This document shows positions 27,398-36,141 of a stretch of DNA of 64,000 bases, piece by piece. A program made the translations under genes and the position numbers. Each line of letters opens with the position of its first letter. Position 1 is the stretch's first letter. This DNA is from Tamlana sp038148895 (GTDB taxonomy: Bacteria > Bacteroidota > Bacteroidia > Flavobacteriales > Flavobacteriaceae), in the NCBI GenBank assembly GCA_038148895.1, contig JBBVGQ010000003.1. One strand, written 5' to 3'. The notes under the pieces were generated by a model. That model was not told the DNA's origin, ran no database searches, and saw only the letters and a program-made list of their open reading frames with translations.

Positions 27398-28594
27398 TTA
27401 ATTTACCACCGAATTAATAAGCTCAACCATTTTATTTGCTCTTTTTTCAACTTCATCTTTTGTCCATGATAATTTTATCAAACAAGAGATATTGCGGGCA
27501 ATATAATGGTCTGATTTTTCGAATGATTTTTCATTAAGATATCTTAAACCTTCTTTAACTTCATGAGAAATTGGGTATAGAGATTTCAAGTTTTTTAAAT
27601 GCTCCCATTTTCGGATATAGTGCCAATTATTGTTGTAATAATGAAAACACGCATCTATTCCATTATTTTTAAAAGCCTCAGAAACTTTGGTTGCCGTTTC
27701 CAAGTCAGGTAAAAAGAAATTTAAAAAGGCACAACTTTCTATACCACCCTCAGGAACGGTTCTAAACGTAACTTGTGGAATTTGAGCTAAAGCTCTCTTG
27801 ATGATATCAAAGTTCATTTTTTGGATTTCCAGAAATTCTGGCAGACGCTTAACCTGGGCCAAGCCTACTGCGGCATGTAACTCTGAAATCCTGAAATTAT
27901 AACCTAAAAATGGATGGGTTTCGGCTCCCCTATCATGGCCTATATGGTCATGGCCATGGTCGCTGTAATGGTCTGCATTTAAATAGTAGGCTTCATTGTT
28001 TGTAACCACTGCTCCGCCTTCACCACAAGTTATTGTTTTTACAAAATCGAATGAAAAACACCCGAGGTCGCCAATGCTTCCAAGAGGTTTTCCTTTGTAT
28101 GAACCCCCAATAGCTTGACAAGCATCTTCAATTAGGAGCAATTTATGCGCATCACAAACAGCCTTCAAAGCATCCATGTTGGCCATACTACCACACATTT
28201 GTACTACCATTACGGCTTTGGTTTTCGAGGTAATTGCTGCCTTGACAGCTTCGGAATCAAGCCCTAACGTATCATCAATATCTGCCAATACGGGGACGGC
28301 GCCCAACATCATAATAGCCTCAAAACTGGCCACAAAAGTAAATGTTGGCATAATTACTTCATCACCTGCACCCACGCCTGCTGATGCCAAAGCAATGGAT
28401 ACAGCAGCAGTTCCACTAGAAACGAGTTGTACATGTTTGGATTGAAATGTGTTTTGAAGCTCTGCTTCTAGTTCCTTTGCTTTCCAATGGCCATTTCGCA
28501 TGCCATCAAATCCGTAGCGCATGAGTACGCCGTTGTCTAAAACATCGTTGACTTCTTTTCTTTCTAAATCTCCAAATAATTCGAATCCTGGCAT
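27398..28594 (-). CDS. DegT/DnrJ/EryC1/StrS family PLP-dependent aminotransferase
   Basis: A 398-residue fold-type I aminotransferase. It shows SSGTAAVSIAL (about 58-68, phosphate loop), GDEVIMPTFTFVAS, IEDACQAIGGSY (Asp contacting the pyridine nitrogen) and FDFVKTITCGEGGAVVT with the Schiff-base Lys. The C-terminal domain runs to 398. Family members transfer an amino group to nucleotide-linked keto-sugars or related ketones; the substrate is not clear because no other sugar-nucleotide genes are adjacent. It starts 41 bp upstream of the HTCS start in the same direction, and a GC-rich repeat separates it from the nitroreductase gene before it. Confidence 0.88.
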   Translation of the reverse strand: MPGFELFGDLERKEVNDVLDNGVLMRYGFDGMRNGHWKAKELEAELQNTFQSKHVQLVSSGTAAVSIALASAGVGAGDEVIMPTFTFVASFEAIMMLGAVPVLADIDDTLGLDSEAVKAAITSKTKAVMVVQMCGSMANMDALKAVCDAHKLLLIEDACQAIGGSYKGKPLGSIGDLGCFSFDFVKTITCGEGGAVVTNNEAYYLNADHYSDHGHDHIGHDRGAETHPFLGYNFRISELHAAVGLAQVKRLPEFLEIQKMNFDIIKRALAQIPQVTFRTVPEGGIESCAFLNFFLPDLETATKVSEAFKNNGIDACFHYYNNNWHYIRKWEHLKNLKSLYPISHEVKEGLRYLNEKSFEKSDHYIARNISCLIKLSWTKDEVEKRANKMVELINSVVN

Positions 28595-28630
28595 AATGAG
28601 TTGGTGTTTCTAATTTTTAACGTGGTGCTT

Positions 28631-28715
28631 GCGTTAGGGATTGAGGCATTTGTTGAAGCTCTCACGCAAGGGCGTGAAGCGACTGCCGAAAGCCCGACCC
28701 TGGGGAACGCCCTAA
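28631..28715. repeat. GC-rich intergenic repeat (REP/REPIN-like), about 85 bp
   Basis: The element begins GCGTTAGGGATTGAGG and ends GGGGAACGCCCTAA, with TTAGGG and CCCTAA as inverted ends. Inside is a perfect hairpin, TCACGC-AAGG-GCGTGA (28662-28677), followed by GCCGAAAGCCCGACCC. The base composition is far richer in G+C than its surroundings. It fills the space between the stop of the nitroreductase gene and the aminotransferase start. From memory, elements with GCGTTAGGGATTG ... AGCCCGACCC ... GGGAACGCCC ends recur between genes in many flavobacterial genomes. Confidence 0.6.
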
Positions 28716-28719
28716 TTGG

Positions 28720-29349
28720 TTACATTTCTATTACCGCTTCTTCTAAAGGTTTTCTGACTTTTTTGAACCCTGAGAACATATCGTCTGCTGCACGGTACCC
28801 AATGGGCAGAAGCAAAACAGACATTAATCCTTTTTCTTCCAATTGAAGGATTTCATCATATTTTGAAGGGGCAAACCCTTCCATTGGGCACGAATCGATA
28901 CCCTCCATAGCGCATACCGTCATTAAATTACCAAGGGCAATATAGGCTTGGTTGGTGGACCAGCGTTGGCGTTGTTGCACGGTCATCTTTTCCATCATTT
29001 TTATAAGATCTTCCCTATACGGACGTAAAATGCTTTCCGGAGTGTTGCGAATGCCTTTGATATTATTGTAGTAATTGGTAACATCGTCTTGCAGAATGTC
29101 TTTTTGGATGCATATTACCAATAAATGAGAAGCATCCAAAACTTGCTTTTGGTTATAGGCATGCTTTACCAAAGGCACCCTTAACTCTTTGTCTTCAATA
29201 ACGATGAGTTTAATGGTTTGAAGACCAAACGAAGTTGCAGTAAGGTTAAATGCCTGTTTTACAATGTTTAATTTTTCTTCAGAAAGAATTTTGGTTGCAT
29301 CAAACTTTTTGGTTGCATAGCGCCATTCAAGCTGTTTTATGATATCCAT
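28720..29349 (-). CDS. NAD(P)H-dependent nitroreductase family oxidoreductase
   Basis: A 209-residue FMN flavoprotein. It begins with MDIIKQLEWRYATKKFDATK, the family FMN-contacting RxTKKFD segment. Other family features are LTATSFGLQTIKLIVIED, the dimer-forming middle, and a C-terminal GYRAADD...KVRKPLEEAV (GY + KxRKP, FMN phosphate contacts). The physiological substrate is unknown; homologues reduce nitroaromatics, quinones or dihydropteridines. It is close to NfsB/YfkO-type enzymes in length. Likely co-directional with the aminotransferase and HTCS. Confidence 0.9.
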   Translation of the reverse strand: MDIIKQLEWRYATKKFDATKILSEEKLNIVKQAFNLTATSFGLQTIKLIVIEDKELRVPLVKHAYNQKQVLDASHLLVICIQKDILQDDVTNYYNNIKGIRNTPESILRPYREDLIKMMEKMTVQQRQRWSTNQAYIALGNLMTVCAMEGIDSCPMEGFAPSKYDEILQLEEKGLMSVLLLPIGYRAADDMFSGFKKVRKPLEEAVIEM

Positions 29350-29465
29350 TTTGTACTAATATATTTGTGCAAAAATAAGGTTTGTGTTTTTGTTTTTTAC
29401 ATATTCTTGGACAAAATATGTGATTTACAGAACTACTAAAATTTATTTAAAAAGTTTGTCTTTTA

Positions 29466-29497
29466 TTTGAAAGAATTAAAAAAGGGTTCTATATTTG
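29466..29497 (+). promoter_or_regulatory. Bacteroidota-type promoter of tRNA-Ser
   Basis: TTTG at 29466-29469 and TATATTTG at 29490-29497 are separated by 20 bp, a near-perfect -33/-7 pair (consensus TTTG / TAnnTTTG). It lies 38 bp upstream of the mature tRNA 5' end. This serves as an in-window reference for recognising other promoters. Confidence 0.75.
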
Positions 29498-29535
29498 CAC
29501 CCGCATTCAGGCAAATAGCTTGATGAGGCACTCAA

Positions 29536-29620
29536 GGAGAAATGGCAGAGTGGTCGAATGCGGCAGTCTTGAAAACTGTTGAGGGTCACACCTCCGGGGG
29601 TTCGAATCCCTCTTTCTCCG
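29536..29620 (+). tRNA. tRNA-Ser (anticodon UGA)
   Basis: An 85-nt class II tRNA. The acceptor stem is GGAGAAA / TTTCTCC with discriminator G. The anticodon stem is GCAGT / ACTGT around loop CTTGAAA, placing anticodon TGA at 29570-29572. There is a variable arm, as expected for serine, and a T-arm GGGGGTTCGAATCCCTC. CCA is not encoded. A promoter lies 38 bp upstream and a terminator follows. Confidence 0.97.
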
Positions 29621-29629
29621 CAAAATTTT

Positions 29630-29662
29630 AAAAACCTATGGAAATTATCCGTAGGTTTTTTT
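29630..29662 (+). terminator. Terminator after tRNA-Ser
   Basis: AAAACCTATGG and CCGTAGGTTTT pair (one T-G wobble) around a 7-nt loop, followed by a run of Ts. It sits 10 bp after the tRNA. Confidence 0.75.
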
Positions 29663-29790
29663 ATTTCCTGATAATCAATATCCAATCCGACAATTTTTTT
29701 TGTAGTTCCCTATTTAATTTCGTAACTTTAGAAAGGTTAACCACCATTTTGACTTCCCCACTTCAAATACAACTGAAATTAATTTTTTAA

Positions 29791-29837
29791 TGCAGTACAG
29801 TACAGGATAGAAACTTTTTCTAATTAGCATAATTTCG
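29791..29837 (+). promoter_or_regulatory. Rhamnose operon promoter with direct-repeat activator site
   Basis: The 20-mer TGCAGTACAG TACAGGATAG (29791-29810) consists of two half-sites 10 bp apart. Nineteen bp later comes TAATTTCG (29830-29837), a -7 element with one mismatch. There is no good -33 TTTG, which is typical of an activator-dependent promoter. The same arrangement recurs at five other promoters in the right part of the window. Confidence 0.65.
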
Positions 29838-29861
29838 CTTTGAAATATTTTAATAAATCTT

Positions 29862-31967
29862 ATGAGTACACTAACCAAAAATTTTAAACACGTAGATTAT
29901 TTGTGGGACGAAAAAAAAGCAGCATCTTTTGGAGATGACCAAGTAGGTTTGTTTTTATACCGTTCTAACATATTGGGCGCAGACTTAAGAATTACAAATT
30001 ATGGAGGAGGCAATACAAGCTGTAAAACCATTGAGAAAGATCCATTGACAAACGAAGATGTTGAAGTAATGTGGGTTAAAGGTTCTGGAGGAGACATTGG
30101 TACTTTAACACGTTCTGGAATTGCAGGTTTATATACCAATAGATTACGTGATTTAAAAAATGTATACGGCGGTTTAGCTGATGAAGATAGAATGGTTGGA
30201 CTTTTCAATCACTGTATTTACGACTTAGATAGTAAAGCGCCATCAATTGATACACCTCTACATGGTTTGTTACCTTTTAAACATATTGACCACTTACATC
30301 CAGATGCACTTATTGCCGTTGCAGCTGCTAAAGACAGCGAAAAAGTGACGAAAGAAATCTGGGGAGATACCATGGGTTGGGTGCCTTGGCAACGTCCTGG
30401 TTTTGATTTAGGCCTTCAGCTTGAAAAGTGTTTGAACGACAACCCAGGCATAAGAGGCATTGTTCTTGGAAGTCACGGTTTATTCACATGGGGTGATACT
30501 TCTTACGAATGTTATATAAACAGTTTAGAAGTTATTGAAATGGCTTCTGAATACATTGAAAAGAAAATTAAAGAAAAAGGTTCTGTTTTTGGCGGACAAA
30601 AAGTTAAAAGTTTACCTAAGGAAGAGCGCTTAGAAAAAGCAGCACAATTAATGCCTCTATTAAGAGGATTATGCTCTTCTGAAAAAGCAATGATTGGCCA
30701 TTTTGATGATAGAGATGTGGTCATGGAATATATTAACAGCAACGATTTGGAAAGATTGGCCCCTATGGGAACATCTTGTCCAGACCACTTTTTAAGAACT
30801 AAAATCCAACCATTGGTATTAACACTTGGCACCAATGAAGATTTATCCGATGCTGATGCTGTTCTTAAAAAATTAGAGCCTGCTTTTGAGCAATATAGAA
30901 AAGAATATGCAGACTATTATAACACTTGCAAAAGAGATAATAGCCCTGCAATGCGCGACCCAAATCCAGTAATTATTATTTATCCTGGTGTTGGTATGTT
31001 CAGTTTTTCTAAAGACAAACAAACTACACGTGTCGCTAGTGAATTTTACATCAACGCCATTAATGTAATGCGCGGTGCTGAAGCAATAACAGAATATACT
31101 TCCTTACCGAGACAAGAAGCTTTTGATATTGAATATTGGTTGTTGGAAGAAGCGAAATTACAGCGTATGCCAAAGGAAAAGCCGTTATCAAGAAAAATAG
31201 CTTTGGTTACTGGTGCCGGTGGAGGAATTGGTAAAGCCATTGCAGATAAGTTAGCTGCCGAAGGCGCTGTTGTTGTATTAACAGATATTAATGAAGAAAG
31301 CTTAAAAGAAGCAAATGCAACATACAAGCGTGATGTTTCTACCTATGCCATTTGCGATGTAACCAATACAGAATCTATCGCTTCAGCATACAAAAAGGCT
31401 TGTTTAGAGTTTGGTGGTGTAGATATTGTGGTACATAGTGCTGGTCTAGCAATTTCAAAATCGTTAGAAGATACTACAGATAAAGACTGGAACATTTTGC
31501 AAAGCATTTTAGTAAAAGGTCAGTTTGACTTAGCCAAGCAATTCTCCGCTATTACCCGTAAGCAAAATTTGGGTGGCGATTACATTGCTATTGCAAGTAA
31601 AAATGGCTTAGTTGCAGGGCCAAACAATGTGGCCTATGGTACAGCAAAAGCAGCACAACAACACATGGTACGTTTATTGGCAGCAGAATTGGCTAAAGAC
31701 AAAGTTCGTGTGAACACCGTAAATCCTGATGGCGTTATTGTAGGAAGTAAAATTTGGGAAGGTGCCTGGGCAGAAGGCCGTGCGAAAGCAAACGGTATTA
31801 CCGTAGAAGAACTACCTGCCTTTTATGCAAAAAGAAATTTATTAAACGAAATAATTACACCTGCCGATATTGCTAATGGCGTTTTTAGCTTCGTTGGAAT
31901 ACTAGATAAATCTACCGGAAACATTATAAATGTTGATGGCGGTATGGCAAACGCATTCGTAAGATAG
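29862..31967 (+). CDS. rhaEW: Bifunctional rhamnulose-1-phosphate aldolase / L-lactaldehyde dehydrogenase
   Basis: A 701-residue fusion. The N-terminal class II aldolase (about 1-430) has the metal-binding DHLHPDALIAVAA and GSHGLFTWGD His residues; it cleaves L-rhamnulose 1-phosphate to dihydroxyacetone phosphate and L-lactaldehyde. The C-terminal SDR domain (about 440-701) has the Rossmann loop TGAGGGIGKA, the active-site YGTAKAAQQ (YxxxK) and the NVDGGMANAF end; it oxidises lactaldehyde to lactate. This is the RhaEW arrangement known from Bacillus and other non-enteric rhamnose pathways. It is the first gene of the rhamnose operon, after the direct-repeat promoter, and is followed by an internal terminator-like hairpin. 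Confidence 0.92.
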   Translation: MSTLTKNFKHVDYLWDEKKAASFGDDQVGLFLYRSNILGADLRITNYGGGNTSCKTIEKDPLTNEDVEVMWVKGSGGDIGTLTRSGIAGLYTNRLRDLKNVYGGLADEDRMVGLFNHCIYDLDSKAPSIDTPLHGLLPFKHIDHLHPDALIAVAAAKDSEKVTKEIWGDTMGWVPWQRPGFDLGLQLEKCLNDNPGIRGIVLGSHGLFTWGDTSYECYINSLEVIEMASEYIEKKIKEKGSVFGGQKVKSLPKEERLEKAAQLMPLLRGLCSSEKAMIGHFDDRDVVMEYINSNDLERLAPMGTSCPDHFLRTKIQPLVLTLGTNEDLSDADAVLKKLEPAFEQYRKEYADYYNTCKRDNSPAMRDPNPVIIIYPGVGMFSFSKDKQTTRVASEFYINAINVMRGAEAITEYTSLPRQEAFDIEYWLLEEAKLQRMPKEKPLSRKIALVTGAGGGIGKAIADKLAAEGAVVVLTDINEESLKEANATYKRDVSTYAICDVTNTESIASAYKKACLEFGGVDIVVHSAGLAISKSLEDTTDKDWNILQSILVKGQFDLAKQFSAITRKQNLGGDYIAIASKNGLVAGPNNVAYGTAKAAQQHMVRLLAAELAKDKVRVNTVNPDGVIVGSKIWEGAWAEGRAKANGITVEELPAFYAKRNLLNEIITPADIANGVFSFVGILDKSTGNIINVDGGMANAFVR

Positions 31968-31989
31968 TTATTAGAGTTAGTTTTAGTTT

Positions 31990-32034
31990 AAAAACTTCCA
32001 TAGCATATTAAAGTATATATGGGAGTTTTTTTTT
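31990..32034 (+). terminator. Terminator-like hairpin between rhaEW and the isomerase gene
   Basis: AAAACTTCCATA pairs with TATGGGAGTTTT (one T-G wobble) around an AT-rich loop and is followed by eight Ts. It lies only 15 bp before the isomerase start. Partial read-through would make rhaEW more abundant than the downstream genes. Confidence 0.7.
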
Positions 32035-32048
32035 AAAAAGTAAGCACC

Positions 32049-33329
32049 ATGAAAATAGAGCAAAATCATATTCAAGAAACCAATAAAAAAGACCTCCAAT
32101 CTCACCACGACCATTTTGATTTTTTGGTAAACAGCCTTTCAAAAAAAGGTAAGGACGTAAAAAACATCATCAATAAACTTAAAGATTTTCAAGTAGCAAT
32201 TCCAAGTTGGGCATTGGGCGCTGGCGGTACAAGATTTGGACGCTTCTCTTTTTACGGTGAACCTTCCAATTTAGAACAGAAAATTAAGGATATTGGTATT
32301 TTGCATGCCCTAACTCAAACTGCTGGTGCTGTTTCCCTTCATATTCCTTGGGATGTTCCAGAAGATTACAATGCCATTAAAGATTTGGCCAACGGTTTAA
32401 ACATTAAATTTGATGCGGTTAACTCCAATACGTTTCAAGACCAAAAAGGTGCAAAAGAATCATACAAATACGGCTCATTGAGCAATACAAGTGAAGCTGT
32501 GAGACAACAGGCTATTCAGCATAATTTGGATGTTATTAAAATTGGAGACAAATTAGGTTCTAAAAGCTTAACTGTTTGGTTGGCGGACGGCTCTTGTTTT
32601 CCAGGGCAAAACAACTTTCAAACGGCACTTCAAAATACCGAAAACAGCTTGAAAGATATCTATAAAGGCTTACCAAATGATTGGAGTATGCTTATTGAAT
32701 ACAAACCTTACGAACCCAATTTTTACAGTACCGTAATTCAAGATTGGGGAACATCCTTTATGTTGGCAAATGCATGTGGAGATAAGGCTTATTCTCTTGT
32801 AGATTTGGGTCACCATTTACCAAACAGCAATATTGAACAGATTGTTTCAATCTTAATGTCTAAAGGAAAATTAGGTGGTTTCCATTTTAATGATAGCAAA
32901 TATGGTGACGACGACTTAACCGTTGGAAGCATTAAACCTTATGCCCTATTCTTAATTTTTAATGAATTAGTATATGGCATGCAAAACAATCCTCAAAACC
33001 CTGATTTGGCTTGGATGATTGATGCCAGCCATAATGTGAAAGATCCTTTGGAAGATTTAATTCAATCTTTGGAAGCTATTCAAGAAGCTTATGCAAAAGC
33101 CCTTTTGATTGACCAAAACGAATTAAAATCTGCACAGTTGGCAAACGATGTTGTAAAATGCCAAGAAATTTTACAAGACGCCTTTAGAACGGATGTTAGA
33201 CCTCTTTTGGAAAAAGCAAGACTGGAAAGTGGTGGCGCACTAAGTCCAATAAAAGCATACCGTTCTTTAGATGTTAGAAACGGATTGATTAAAGAAAGAG
33301 GTAAACATACTGTAGCAACAGGCTTATAA
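32049..33329 (+). CDS. rhaI: L-rhamnose isomerase, Pseudomonas stutzeri type
   Basis: A 426-residue TIM-barrel aldose-ketose isomerase close in length to the 430-residue P. stutzeri enzyme. Metal- and substrate-binding stretches are visible: FDAVNSNTFQDQ (about 118-129), WLADGSCFPGQNNF, IEYKPYEPNFYST with its metal-binding Glu, DLGHHLPNSN, and FHFNDSKYGDDDL carrying His/Asp ligands. It converts L-rhamnose to L-rhamnulose; related enzymes also act on L-lyxose and D-allose. Its position between rhaEW and a kinase gene makes rhamnose the natural substrate. Confidence 0.9.
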   Translation: MKIEQNHIQETNKKDLQSHHDHFDFLVNSLSKKGKDVKNIINKLKDFQVAIPSWALGAGGTRFGRFSFYGEPSNLEQKIKDIGILHALTQTAGAVSLHIPWDVPEDYNAIKDLANGLNIKFDAVNSNTFQDQKGAKESYKYGSLSNTSEAVRQQAIQHNLDVIKIGDKLGSKSLTVWLADGSCFPGQNNFQTALQNTENSLKDIYKGLPNDWSMLIEYKPYEPNFYSTVIQDWGTSFMLANACGDKAYSLVDLGHHLPNSNIEQIVSILMSKGKLGGFHFNDSKYGDDDLTVGSIKPYALFLIFNELVYGMQNNPQNPDLAWMIDASHNVKDPLEDLIQSLEAIQEAYAKALLIDQNELKSAQLANDVVKCQEILQDAFRTDVRPLLEKARLESGGALSPIKAYRSLDVRNGLIKERGKHTVATGL

Positions 33330-33336
33330 TAATTTT

Positions 33337-34707
33337 ATGGTTAATGTAACAGCCGTATTTGATATTGGTAAAACCAATAAAAAATTCTTCCTTTTCGATA
33401 AAGATTTCAAAGAGGTTCATAAAGAATACATTAAGTTTGATGAAATTGAAGATGAAGATGGTCACCCTACAGAAAACTTGCCTGCTCTTCAAGCATGGCT
33501 AAAAAAGGTTTTTGAAAATATTCTAAAAGAATCAAAATTCAATATTGAAGCTATTAATTTTTCAACCTACGGTGCTAGCTTCGTTCATATTGACGAAAAT
33601 GGAGAAGTTTTAACACCTCTCTACAACTATACTAAACCGATTGACAAAAGTGTAGTTGATTCGTTTTTAGAAAAATATGGACCAAAAGAAGAATTTTTAA
33701 AAACTACAGGCTGTTTTGATTTAAGCCTTTTAAATTCAGGATTGCAATTGTATTGGTTAAAACACACCAAGCCTGAAGTATTCAAAAAAATTAAATACTC
33801 GTTACATTTACCGCAATACCTTAGTTATATCTTTACAGGAATACCCTTAAGTGAATACACCAGTATTGGCTGTCATACCGCACTTTGGGACTATACCAAA
33901 AAAGATTACCATGAGTGGGTTTACAAAGAAGAATTAAATAAAATTTTGCCCACAATTGTTTCTACTGAAACCAGTATTAACATGAACTATAATGGTAAAC
34001 GCATCAAAATAGGCGTTGGCATACACGATAGTTCATCAGCACTACTTCCCTACGTGAGAAGTGTCAAGAAAAAATTCGTTCTCGTTTCCACAGGTACTTG
34101 GAGTATTACGCTGAATCCGTTTACCGAAAACCCCATTGTTAGCGATACCGATGCCAAAGATTCTATAAACTACATGAGGATAAACGGAAAACCGGTAAAG
34201 GCCACACGTTTATTTTTAGGCAATGAATATAAAACACAGGTTGCCAAACTTGCAAAACAATTCGGCGTAAGTGAAGATTACCATCGTCATGTAGAGTTTG
34301 ACCAGGATGTTTATTTTGAAATCATGAAAGATTTCAAACACATGTTCAAATGGGAAAGCATTGCAAGTGAAAATATGCCCCCAACAACCGAAATTGCCTT
34401 TGATAAATTTGAACACGCCTATCACCAGTTAATGACAGAGCTTGTTTTATTACAGGTAAAAAGTATAAAAGATGTTGTTGGCGGAGACGAAATAAAAAGA
34501 CTCTATGTAGATGGCGGTTTTAGCGATAATGATTTATTCGTGAAACTATTATCACATCATTTCAGAAACATGAAATTAAGAACCACCGACTCGTCGTTAG
34601 GCTCGGCATTGGGTGCCGCGATTTCAATTTCCGATAAAAAATTAAATTCAAAATTTCTCAAAAAGAATTATTCATTAAAAAAGCATGTCCCTTTTATCAT
34701 CAGCTAA
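33337..34707 (+). CDS. FGGY-family carbohydrate kinase, probable L-rhamnulokinase
   Basis: 456 residues with the two-domain actin-like FGGY fold. The N-terminus VTAVFDIGKTNKKFFLFD is the first phosphate loop (DIGKTNKK), followed by INFSTYGASFVHID and YNYTKP. The C-terminal domain has VLVSTGTWSITLNPF (adenosine loop) and RLYVDGGFSDNDLFVKLL. It starts 8 bp after the isomerase stop and most likely phosphorylates L-rhamnulose at O1 before aldol cleavage by RhaEW. It is divergent from enterobacterial RhaB, so assignment rests on operon context. Confidence 0.85.
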   Translation: MVNVTAVFDIGKTNKKFFLFDKDFKEVHKEYIKFDEIEDEDGHPTENLPALQAWLKKVFENILKESKFNIEAINFSTYGASFVHIDENGEVLTPLYNYTKPIDKSVVDSFLEKYGPKEEFLKTTGCFDLSLLNSGLQLYWLKHTKPEVFKKIKYSLHLPQYLSYIFTGIPLSEYTSIGCHTALWDYTKKDYHEWVYKEELNKILPTIVSTETSINMNYNGKRIKIGVGIHDSSSALLPYVRSVKKKFVLVSTGTWSITLNPFTENPIVSDTDAKDSINYMRINGKPVKATRLFLGNEYKTQVAKLAKQFGVSEDYHRHVEFDQDVYFEIMKDFKHMFKWESIASENMPPTTEIAFDKFEHAYHQLMTELVLLQVKSIKDVVGGDEIKRLYVDGGFSDNDLFVKLLSHHFRNMKLRTTDSSLGSALGAAISISDKKLNSKFLKKNYSLKKHVPFIIS

Positions 34708-34810
34708 ATAAATTAATAGAACATAATTAATCCTTTGAATTTAAGCCAAAAAATTCAGCCGTAATAACTGGTGTTAATGTCAACACGCTTTCAATTAAAA
34801 AGTTAAAAAG

Positions 34811-36100
34811 ATGTCAAAGAATATTAAATTAGAGCATCCCAGAGACCAGATAACAAGGATTATTAGCCGAATTTACAAACGCGGAATGACCACAACCTCT
34901 GGTGGTAACATTTCAATCATTGATGAACATGGAGACATTTGGGTAACGCCATCAGCCATTGATAAAGGCTCATTACGAGCATCAGATATCATTTGTGTTA
35001 AGAAGGATGGAACCGTTGTTGGAAAGCACAAACCTTCTTCAGAATTTCCATTCCACAAGGCCATTTATGAAGCAAGACCGGATATAAAATCGGTCATCCA
35101 TGCTCACCCTCCTGCCCTAGTTTCTTTCAGCATTGTTCGTAAAATACCCAACACCAATATTATTTCACAAGCCAAACATGTTTGTGGCCCAATAGGTTAT
35201 GCAAAATATGAGCTTCCCGGAAGTAACAAGTTGGGAGACGTTATTGCAGAAGAATTTAAAAAAGGCTTTAAAGCCGTAATCATGGAAAATCACGGTACCG
35301 TTTTGGGTGGCAGTGATTTAACCGATGCTTTTGAGCGTTTTGAAATGTTGGAGTTTTGTGCCCGAACCATTCTTTACGGTTCCCAAATAGGAACACCTAA
35401 CTATTTAACAGACGAACAAATAGACAATTTCCACAAGCAAGCTGCCCATATATTACCAGAAATGGAACACACGGAACATTATCCTGAAGAAGTTGAAAGA
35501 CGTTTGCAAATTTGTAAAATTGTTCAGCGTTCCTGTGAACAAGGTTTAATGACCAGTTCTTATGGAACGGTATCAATGCGTTGGAAGGATAACGACTTTT
35601 TAATTACCCCAACCAATGTAAGTCGTTGGGACATGAGTCTTGAAGATATAGTTCAAATAAAAGATGGAAAAAGGGAAAAAGGAAAAACTCCGAGTAGAGC
35701 CACCTGGATTCATCAGGAAATTTACAATAACAACCCTGATGTAAATTCTATTATCATGACACAATCGCCCTATTTAATGGCATTTGGGGTTACAAAATCT
35801 TATTTGAACGTTCGAACAATTCCAGAAAGCTGGATATTTCTGCAGGATATCCCAATGGTGAAATATGGTACACACTTTAAATTCAATAATAATTCCGATA
35901 TTGTTGAAAATTGTACGACCGCCTTGATTATCGAAAACGATTCAGTGATTGTAACCGGCGATAAGTTACTTCAAACCTTCGATTATCTTGAAGTAGCCGA
36001 GTTTAGTGCAAAATCAATTGTTTTAGGGGCGTCGCTTGGTGAAATGGTACCTATAAATGATGATCAAGTAGAAGAATTAAGAGAAAAATTTTTAACATAA
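34811..36100 (+). CDS. Tandem class II aldolase/adducin-family protein with an inactive second domain
   Basis: 429 residues made of two aldolase-type domains. The first (about 1-205) keeps the full site: SSEFPFH with the catalytic Glu, the metal ligands of VIHAHPPAL, and the third His of MENHGTVLGG. The second (about 225-429) aligns along its length (MTSSYGTVSMRW, WIHQEIYNNNPDVNSI, FDYLEVAEFSAKSIVLGA), but HAHP is replaced by MTQSP, SSE by SRA, and ENHG by ENDS, so all metal and catalytic residues are lost. The active half could cleave a fuculose/ribulose phosphate or a related sugar phosphate. It is not needed for the standard pathway because RhaEW already has an aldolase. Confidence 0.85.
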   Translation: MSKNIKLEHPRDQITRIISRIYKRGMTTTSGGNISIIDEHGDIWVTPSAIDKGSLRASDIICVKKDGTVVGKHKPSSEFPFHKAIYEARPDIKSVIHAHPPALVSFSIVRKIPNTNIISQAKHVCGPIGYAKYELPGSNKLGDVIAEEFKKGFKAVIMENHGTVLGGSDLTDAFERFEMLEFCARTILYGSQIGTPNYLTDEQIDNFHKQAAHILPEMEHTEHYPEEVERRLQICKIVQRSCEQGLMTSSYGTVSMRWKDNDFLITPTNVSRWDMSLEDIVQIKDGKREKGKTPSRATWIHQEIYNNNPDVNSIIMTQSPYLMAFGVTKSYLNVRTIPESWIFLQDIPMVKYGTHFKFNNNSDIVENCTTALIIENDSVIVTGDKLLQTFDYLEVAEFSAKSIVLGASLGEMVPINDDQVEELREKFLT

Positions 36101-36141
36101 AAAAACACCACAAAAACGAATACTAACTAAACACAAACTAT

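Noticed and set aside
29476..29685. A 69-codon minus-strand ORF across the tRNA-Ser gene
   Set aside because: It is the reverse complement of the tRNA and its flanks. The 'GERGIRTPGG' string is a known artefact of over-annotation on tRNA-Ser genes.
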